DNA of 64,000 nt, taken from the NCBI RefSeq assembly GCF_963678635.1, contig NC_087066.1:32555301-32619300 (forward strand). Reading direction: 5' to 3'. Under the pieces are notes generated by a model. That model saw only the letters and a list, made by a program, of their open reading frames with translations. It did no database searches and had not been told where the DNA came from. A program made the translations under genes and the position numbers. This stretch comes from Symsagittifera roscoffensis (taxonomy: Eukaryota; Xenacoelomorpha; Acoela; Convolutidae). Positions 57,174 through 64,000 of this stretch are shown here, in pieces. The stretch's first letter is position 1, and each line of letters begins with the position of its first letter.

Positions 57174-60100
57174 ATCAGTGATTGAATAAGTGACGCGTGG
57201 TGAGAAGAAGAGCAGATCTTTACCACAATGACATCAGTTGCACGACAACCAGCGATAAATACCAAACGTAAAAAACACTCTAAATTTTTAAGCCGTTTCC
57301 AATAGATAAAAGTACAAGAACGGAATGCTTCCATAAATTATAGTTGGATGTTAGAAAAGGACAAAACAGATTCACAAAACTTTTACAAGCAGAAATAATG
57401 CCATAATTGTTGTTCTGGTTTCCGAATAACACACATGTACTTCTCCAGTGTCTAAATTACTATAGGGGATGTTGTACGGTGCTAATTTGTATTGTTTTCG
57501 CAGAATCGAATTCATACCAATTGTAAGTTTGCTTGAAGCTTTGTCGTGATTGTTAGCTGAGTAGAAATTGATCTCATGCATTTCTCATCTCGTTCTCAAC
57601 TATTTTTTATGCATGCTGCTTTTTCCTTAAGCAACGCTGATAAAGAACCTAATATTCCATACGAGAATATGTTTTGTCCATTCTACTCAGCTAATTCTCG
57701 TATGGAATATTAGGTTCTATATCAGTGACCTGTAGGGTTGCTCCAGATGGTCTGTTCGGTGTAAATTTTAAGAAAAGCATATAATTGCTCATGCACTTGT
57801 AGTCATTACTTCGCCCATTGAAATTTTCTCAGTGAAATCGTGATGATAATTAGACAAGTCTGGCAGATGTTAGTTTTTTGAGAAAGCATTGTTATATCTG
57901 GCCGTTGGATTCAGTTCAGGCACTCCATGCAAAAAGCAAGCAATTTCTTTTTCAATTGAAGCTTGAGTTAATAATTTTCAGCTGGACATCCTCTCTCAGG
58001 CACTCTAGGGCCGCCCCAGGGTTTGGGAACCGGCGGATTCTCGGCCGAGTTTGGCTCGGAAAATGGGGGTGGCTTTAGAAGTATGAGTCGTGTGTCGACC
58101 CTTGATGACCAGATGAAGGATAATCTGGCAAAACTCCAACTGAAGCTTCTGCAACAGGCAAGCATTAAAAACAGTGCTGCACAAAGTTAACAAACTATCA
58201 ATGAAAAAATTACCCTATATTACAATTTACCCAATTCCATTCTACACTATGACTCCATTCCATATCTTACGAATAATAGAGCCGGTTATCGCCGCGAAAC
58301 GCACCCACCGGGTACTTTAAAGGAGAATGTAACTTGAGGGTAGAATGGCTCAGGATAGATTGGAAAATATGGCAGAATGGCATTGGGTAAATTTTTTTCG
58401 GACGATACGAAACACTGCAAATTTAGTTTTTGAAGGAGTTTGTTTGATTTCAGAAGCTGCAGACTCGTCAGAAGCCTAGAACAGTACCAACAAGAACAGG
58501 TAAACACATCTTTTTGAGAAAGACGGTAACAATCAGTTTTTCTGGCTTGAAATGAACCATTTTTCTGCAAATTGTATCTTTTTAGTGCCAACAAGTGCAG
58601 ATATGCGCCTGAGAACTGCCATGAAAGATAGAGAAAAACTGCTTGCGGAGCTACGGGTGAGAACACAAATTGTTTGTCTTTAGAAAAATTCATTAATTTA
58701 ATTAATCACGAGGAGTTATTGGAACTGCATCCACTACAGTTTTATGCACAGCACATGGTGAAAAAATATACTTTTGTGTTCTGTTACCTTTCTCAGATGG
58801 AAAAGTTGAAGGAGGAATCTATGGCAGCCGATAATGGACTGCAGAGGCCATACCTGTCCACAGACGAATACCCGCCGTACACAGGCATTCCAGGCACATA
58901 CCCGGCCATGCCTTATTCCTCGGTGGGTGCCAGCAGACACCTGGACGGACTGGAACACGGACTGTCGTTGGACAAGAGATACAATTTTGGCGACTTAGCT
59001 CTACAGGTGGGACAGAGATTTGATTCTTCTTAGTTTAATAAGTTATTATTTTGGAAATATAATTTTTTGTTTCACTTTTTTCCTTATTGTTTCGAATTTT
59101 TTTTCTGATTTTTTTTCCGTTTAGTAATTTTTCTACAAAAATTGTTTTTCAATTTGCTTATTTTGCTATGACAGTCGAACATCACATCCCCAGTTTTTCG
59201 CCGAAAAAACGACAATAATTTGAAAAACTTTGTATTTTTAAGACTATGGTCGGAACATCCTTCTTTATATCAGATTTTGTTTTGATAAAGATAAAAACCA
59301 AATTGGAATTATAAAAAATACCCTTGCTTTCTTTGAATATCTAGTTGTTTGCCATTATAATTAAACATGTTTTTTAAAATTCATTGCCACCTTGAAATTT
59401 TACTTGGGTCACTCGATTATGTACTGTACTGACAGGTCTACTACCAATATCTACGTTTTTTTCGCGACCCTTCGCTTGCACTAGCTACTTGGTTTTCTTC
59501 ATTTCAGAGCTCCCTTTTGCCCGTAGACAGGTTTCAAGCCAGATCCCGCTCAGTCGCCCATCCCTTCAGAACTACGCCCAGTTTCCCGCCTCCGCCACCC
59601 TCCTTCGCTCCTTATCACATGTACGGAGGAGGCAGCGGCTACCAAATGCCACAACAGAGCAAAACTTCTGGTATGTGAAGCGACTATTTCCAAGTTCAAA
59701 AGACGAGAGGTCGTCCTTTACGAATTTATTTTATTACGTAAAGGCAACGCAATTCTTCGAATTTATTGTCATTCTACTAATCGATTTCTGAATTTCCAGA
59801 AAAAAAACAGTCGATAACTTCCTAAAAAATCACACAAATAGAGTTTGATTAATTTGCCGAATGTGTCATATATTTGCCCAGGAGCGGATCTAGCGTTTTC
59901 TCGAAGAGGGGGGGGGGGGGGAGCGGATTTTTAAAAAAAATCTTATTTTTTAGGTCGACCAAATTTATTTTCCGAGCTCTCCCGAATATCTAAAAAGACA
60001 CTTTTTTGGCCAGTTTTTTATTTCGCTGTCAAAATTCGAAAAACAGGCCAAAAAAGGCGTTTTTTTTTCAGCGCGCGAGCCCTCGAAATTAGTATATATT

Positions 60101-61680
60101 GGCGCCTTTAAAAAAACTTTTGGGACCCTTTGGTTTGGCAAGGGGTCGAATCCCTGAAAGGGGAGGCAATTCGTTTGCTGAATTATTCCATTTGATCGGG
60201 CTAAAAAGCGAAAATCGTAGATCCATCCTCAGTAACCCCGCAGCAAGTATTTCGTCCCCCTGACCACTCAAAAGGTCCCCTTTGATGTTATTTAGGAGAG
60301 CATGGAAGCCAATATATACCGCAATTTTTTAGTCAAAACTTTCCAAAAAGTGCTCAAACCAGTAATTTTTGCCCGTTTTTTTAAAATATGTATGGTTTAG
60401 TATGGTTTAGTACGGAAAATTAGTATGGTTTACTTAGATTTAAAAAAGTCAACCCAATTTTTATATTTTTGATAGTCCCCATTCGAGAAAATCCTAGATC
60501 CGCCGTGTCCGTCCCTGCTGCGAATGTTAATGCAGTGCCTAGAATGTTCTAGATGTTAATGCAGTGCCTTGATATTGATTTTGTGCTTCAGTTTCGTAAT
60601 AAATCGAGTTTCATTGTAGAGATGATGGAGATGATGATGATGCAGAATGCACAGATGAACCAGGCCATCATGCAGCAGATGATGATGAGCAGCATGGCCA
60701 GCAAAACAAACAACAGGGCAAGTATCACTCTTTCATACTATCAATCCAGTAATATCAGCGAAGTATATAATCCAAATTATAAATAGTTCTCAACTAGGTT
60801 GAAACTCTTAGTTTCGAACTTTGTGTTAGTTCATTCTACATGCATATTGTGCATTACATGTAGGCACGAATGTTCGTATCTATAAAACATGATTTTGGTA
60901 TTTCATTTAGCTTCTCTTGTATTGGGGCATTCTACGCTGCTAGGCCAAATTAACCCGCAGTTAAATTCATTTACTTAAATTATACGATTAGAAGTAGTAT
61001 GGTATGAAAGGGAAAAGAGTAGTTTATGATAGGCTACGCTAGAATGGCATAGAACCGAAAATTGGGCTGGCTAAAGTTACTCACATCGATATTTGTCTTC
61101 TCTATTTCAGAACCAAAACAGCCAGAGCTCTCCAGAAGTGCGGTTCCTGCCTGCACCGGGAGCAGCAGGGGGTATGGTGCCACCTGGTATGGGCTTCCCA
61201 GGTCCCAACAGCAATTTTAAGCTGCCAGCTCTATTCTCGTGAGTTAATCATTGTTTCGTCTTTCTCAGTTTTGTAGTTTTTTTAAAATGGATTCAATTCT
61301 GTAACGATTAGTTTCTGCGAAGTTTTAGAAAATACTAACTGCTTATGCAAATGAAAGATAGCGCTTAGTATTTAGTACAAATTTTCGTAGCTACGGTGGA
61401 GTTTTTGACCCGGTCATATCGGTCAGCTGTTTCTTTAATGATCGCTCCCTGCATAAGGTATTACCTATAGGTCACATATTTATGTTAGTCGGATCAACTG
61501 AAGAGAACCCATTTAGTTCATAATTTGCAATTTAACGACAAAATATCAGCGACTTGCATGTGATATAAAAAAATTTGTCATTTCAGAGGACAAATGCCAA
61601 ACTCAAGTACATTCAGTCACCCCGCACAAGGGCCTGGAGATTTCCCGACAGAAGCAGCCCCATTCACAGTTGAACCCTAA
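57174..61680 (+). CDS. C21orf58: C21orf58-like (DUF4587) protein, nine exons, 341 aa
   Basis: Exons: 57,174-57,267 (ATG at 57,228; first exon inferred), 57,982-58,157, 58,454-58,499, 58,586-58,656, 58,797-59,006, 59,508-59,670, 60,620-60,717, 61,111-61,238, 61,587-61,680 (TAA). All eight junctions keep one frame and the sum is exactly 342 codons. Seen in order: a short Gly-rich start; a coiled-coil segment DQMKDNLAKLQLKLLQQKLQ; a second helix RTAMKDREKLLAELR; a Pro/Tyr-rich middle (TDEYPPYTGIPGTYPAMPY); a PPPPP stretch; the Met/Gln-rich helix MMEMMMMQNAQMNQAIMQQM, which is the DUF4587 signature; and a Pro/Gly-rich tail. Human C21orf58 has the same order (LKLKLL helix, then MQNAQ-type helix) and similar length. 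Its function is not established. Two introns use GC donors (58,158 and 60,718). Confidence 0.78.
57644..57718. repeat. Perfect 25-bp inverted repeat in intron 1
   Basis: 57,644-57,668 (AGAACCTAATATTCCATACG…) is the exact reverse complement of 57,694-57,718 with a 25-base spacer. The transcript of the intron would form a perfect hairpin. It may be a small MITE or a hairpin-RNA source. No target duplication found. Confidence 0.75.
58224..58393. mobile_element. 170-bp MITE in intron 2 of the C21orf58-like gene
   Basis: The left end AATTTACCCAATTCCATTCT and the complement of the right end AATTTACCCAATGCCATTCT form a 20-bp TIR with one mismatch. The interior holds the GC-rich module GGTTATCGCCGCGAAACGCA (58,284 onward), shared with the unrelated element at 7,604-8,042. 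No coding capacity and no clear target duplication. Confidence 0.6.
59879..60517. mobile_element. hAT-like MITE (copy 3) in intron 6 of the C21orf58-like gene
   Basis: The left end CAGGAGCGGATCTAGCG followed by a run of 13 G, and the right end AATCCTAGATCCGCCG…GTCCCTG, match the family with substitutions. The interior shares TATATTGGCGCCTTTA and GGGGTCGAATCCCTG with copies 1 and 2. No target duplication could be recognised; the right end contains an extra GTGTCCGTCC. Confidence 0.7.
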
Positions 61681-61689
61681 ACGTGCCGT

Positions 61690-62866
61690 TTATCTTAATC
61701 GTGTCGTAAAATGAATAACGTTCGAAAATTGAATTGTAAAAAATCTTACTATTGAAATTTGTAGATACATTTTTACACAAGCAATGCTTGTGTTATAGTA
61801 TGAACTACCTTTTTTCCAACCTAAGTCGCAAATATTGTTGCGATAAAATGTTTTCATATTGGAAGTGTTCATTTTGATCAATAAGCAGCTATTAAGTACA
61901 GCCAATGCTAAGGATATTCACACAGACTATTATTGTTCCGACTTTTGTTACGAAAGAAACGGAAAATTTGTGCTCGGGTTTTATTTTCAGACAAATTTCG
62001 ACTTTTTAACTAGCCATTTTTGACGGAACTTTTTAATATCATTCAAAAAGTATTGTTGTCCTGAGCTTAAATTTGGAAAGATATTTCAACTGTGATCATA
62101 TTTTGTAAAGTAATGGGGGTTTAAATTTTGCCATTTTGGCTAATTTGGTTAACGCGCGACATATTTGGCGCTATTAACGCGTGAGCGGAGATTTTAATCA
62201 GTCATAGAAATCTATCCAAATTGGTTGAAGGAAGCTTATTTGCCATAATTGATTTGTTACTAGGAGCGAAATTTATCGCTTTGTACTTAATATGGCGTGT
62301 GGGGGATGATTTTCACAAAAAATCTCAAATTAAAAAAATATATTCATTTATTTTTTTTACATTTAATTTTTTTCATGTTAATACTGCTGTAAAATTGAAG
62401 CATGTTAGTTGGTAAAAAATTTTCAAAATCAAATGGACTGGTACTGCTAATGCGTAATAATTGGCATGCGTCACTTAAGAAATTTTGTAGTTTTGCTCAT
62501 TCAGTTTTTCCCAGTAGCGTTATCGGTCATATTTTTGCTTGTGTATGCGAATTGCAACTTCGCCTCTGTGTTAGATAGTTATAATTCAAATTGTTTGTCA
62601 ATTGTTGCAAGAAGAGAATTTTCAATGCATAGGCATTTGAGAGCTTACGAGTGATTTTTCAGGGCCTCCAATTTTTAACGCTCAAAAATCCACATAAAAA
62701 TTTGACGTATAAATTCGAATTCTTTAGCCATTAACCTTAGGCAAAATATCACTCGCAAGATCAAATTTTGCCGTGTGGATACTAACATGAGCCAACAGCG
62801 CAAGTTTTGACTCTTTTGTAGTGTTTTGAGGAGTTTTTTCGAGGCACATGTTAAAACATCTTTAAA
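61690..62866. other. 3' flank of the C21orf58-like gene, intergenic
   Basis: No further gene seen. It holds the second copy of the AACGCGCGA…AGCGGAGATTT repeat (about 62,115-62,200, shared with 28.0 kb) and a CTTCGCCTCTGTGT motif near 62,559-62,572. Confidence 0.4.
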
Positions 62867-64000
62867 TCTATTATATATTTAAATGCGGGCTTTACTATCT
62901 CGCCATGTTTAAGCTTTTTCAACGTATTATTTTTGCATGTTTAAGCTATATCGTATATTGCAATGGTTAAGATTTTTTTTCCGATTTTCCTATTTGTATT
63001 TAGTGGTTATTTTACCGAGTTTAAATTAAGCAGCCCAATATCGAATTAGGGGTTGCGAATTTGGCCTCCAATTTGAGTGCCCGAATCATTTTAGTTAACG
63101 AGATAAGACGATTTTTGAGATTTTTCAGAAAACTTATGTTATTTTTTTTCGCAAAATCTGAAATTCCCAAACCTGTAGTTGGTTCCTGTCCGAGTATTCT
63201 CATGGATTGCGAATCTTGCCTCCAAATATGACTGCTCAATTCTTAGTAGTTTTCGAGATATGATATTTTTTTATGATTTTTTCAGAAAATTTTATTTAAT
63301 TATTTCTCAAATTTTGAATTTCCCAATCTTGTACTTGGGTGCTGTCAGAGTACTGTAAGGAGTTACAAATCTTGCCTCCAAATATGACTGTTTAAATCTT
63401 TGTGGTTTTCGAGATATGACGTTTTTTGTGATTTAAAAAAAAAATTCAGACAACTTATTAATTTTTTTTAGTAAATCTGGAATTCCCAACCCTGTAGTTG
63501 GGTCCTGTCAGAGTAATCTCTAAGATTGCGAATCTTGCCTCCGAATATGATTGCTCAATTCTTTGTACTTTTCGAGATATGACGTTTTTTTGTGATTTTT
63601 TCAAAAATTTTCAGAAAACTTAAATTATTATTTGTTTTTAAAAATCTGAAATTCCCAACCCTTTAGTTAGGTCTTGACAGAGTAATCTCAAAGATTGCGA
63701 ATCTTGCCTCCAAGTATGACTGCTCAATTCTTTGTAGTTTTCGAGATATGACGTTTTTTGTGATTTCTCCAAAAATTTTCTGAAAACTTCAGAAAGTTCT
63801 AATTAATTGTTTTTTCAAAATTTGAAATTTCCAACGCTATAGTTCGGCGTTGTCAGGGAACTCTAAAGAGTTGCAAATCTTGCCACAAGCGACTGCTAAA
63901 TGCGACTGCTCTAATGCTTTTAGTTTCCGAGATCTGGCGTTTTTTGACTTTTTCAAAATTTCTCGAAGAACTTTGAAAATACTAACTTGATGAAGATGCA
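62867..64000 (+). mobile_element. Second satellite-bearing Helitron-like element, 5' part, cut by the window end
   Basis: It starts TCTATTATATATTTAAATGC after an A, matches the leader of the 29,857 copy for about 250 bp with scattered changes, then passes into ~167-bp monomers (CAACCCTGTAGTTGGGTCCT and related) that continue to the last base. Only one leader copy is present and the monomers are not in 500-bp units, so this copy has not undergone the same amplification within the part visible. Confidence 0.7.

Overview
The window is AT-rich nuclear DNA of a non-vertebrate metazoan. The support for this is: spliced genes with GT-AG (and a few GC-AG) introns, AATAAA poly(A) signals, animal-type genes (an ULK1/2 autophagy kinase, a VCPKMT/METTL21D-like lysine methyltransferase, a C21orf58/DUF4587-like protein), non-LTR retrotransposon pieces, a Merlin DNA transposon, several MITE families and a large higher-order satellite. 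The sequence does not let me name the phylum. There is no bacterial operon, CRISPR array or phage.

Layout. 1-3.05 kb is non-coding with diverged copies of a dispersed repeat. 3.05-5.65 kb holds the 3' exons of a Ser-rich gene of unknown function on the + strand, interrupted by a 680-bp hAT-like MITE; its terminal exon and 3' flank are tandemly duplicated (5.6-7.6 kb) next to another inverted-repeat element (7.6-8.04 kb). 10.8-11.6 kb is an intronless-looking VCPKMT-like methyltransferase. 12.5-14.2 kb carries a 127-bp MITE and a 285-bp Merlin MITE. 15.7-22.8 kb is a complete ULK1/2 gene in five coding exons, with a 1,356-bp Merlin transposon in its last intron that carries tRNA-like modules at both ends. 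23.1-24.8 kb has two minisatellites. 26.3-27.0 kb has a broken RRM-like gene fragment.

29.86-49.78 kb is one block of tandem repeats. A ~167-bp monomer is organised into 452-, 500-, 1,172- and 2,500-bp higher-order units, and the block is bounded by Helitron-like ends (A^TC at the left; hairpin plus CTAG^T at the right). A second copy with the same 5' leader begins at 62.87 kb and runs off the window, and a worn 3' end of the same type lies at about 55.96 kb. 52.0-55.4 kb has two decayed LINE reverse transcriptases in opposite orientations. 57.2-61.7 kb is a nine-exon C21orf58-like gene (341 aa, all phases consistent) with two GC-AG introns and three intronic inverted-repeat insertions.

The host genes are not an operon and share no evident pathway. 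ULK starts autophagy, VCPKMT methylates the AAA ATPase VCP/p97, and the C21orf58-like protein is uncharacterised. Most of the window is repeat and transposon sequence, and the most unusual feature is the satellite array packed inside what looks like a Helitron-type element.
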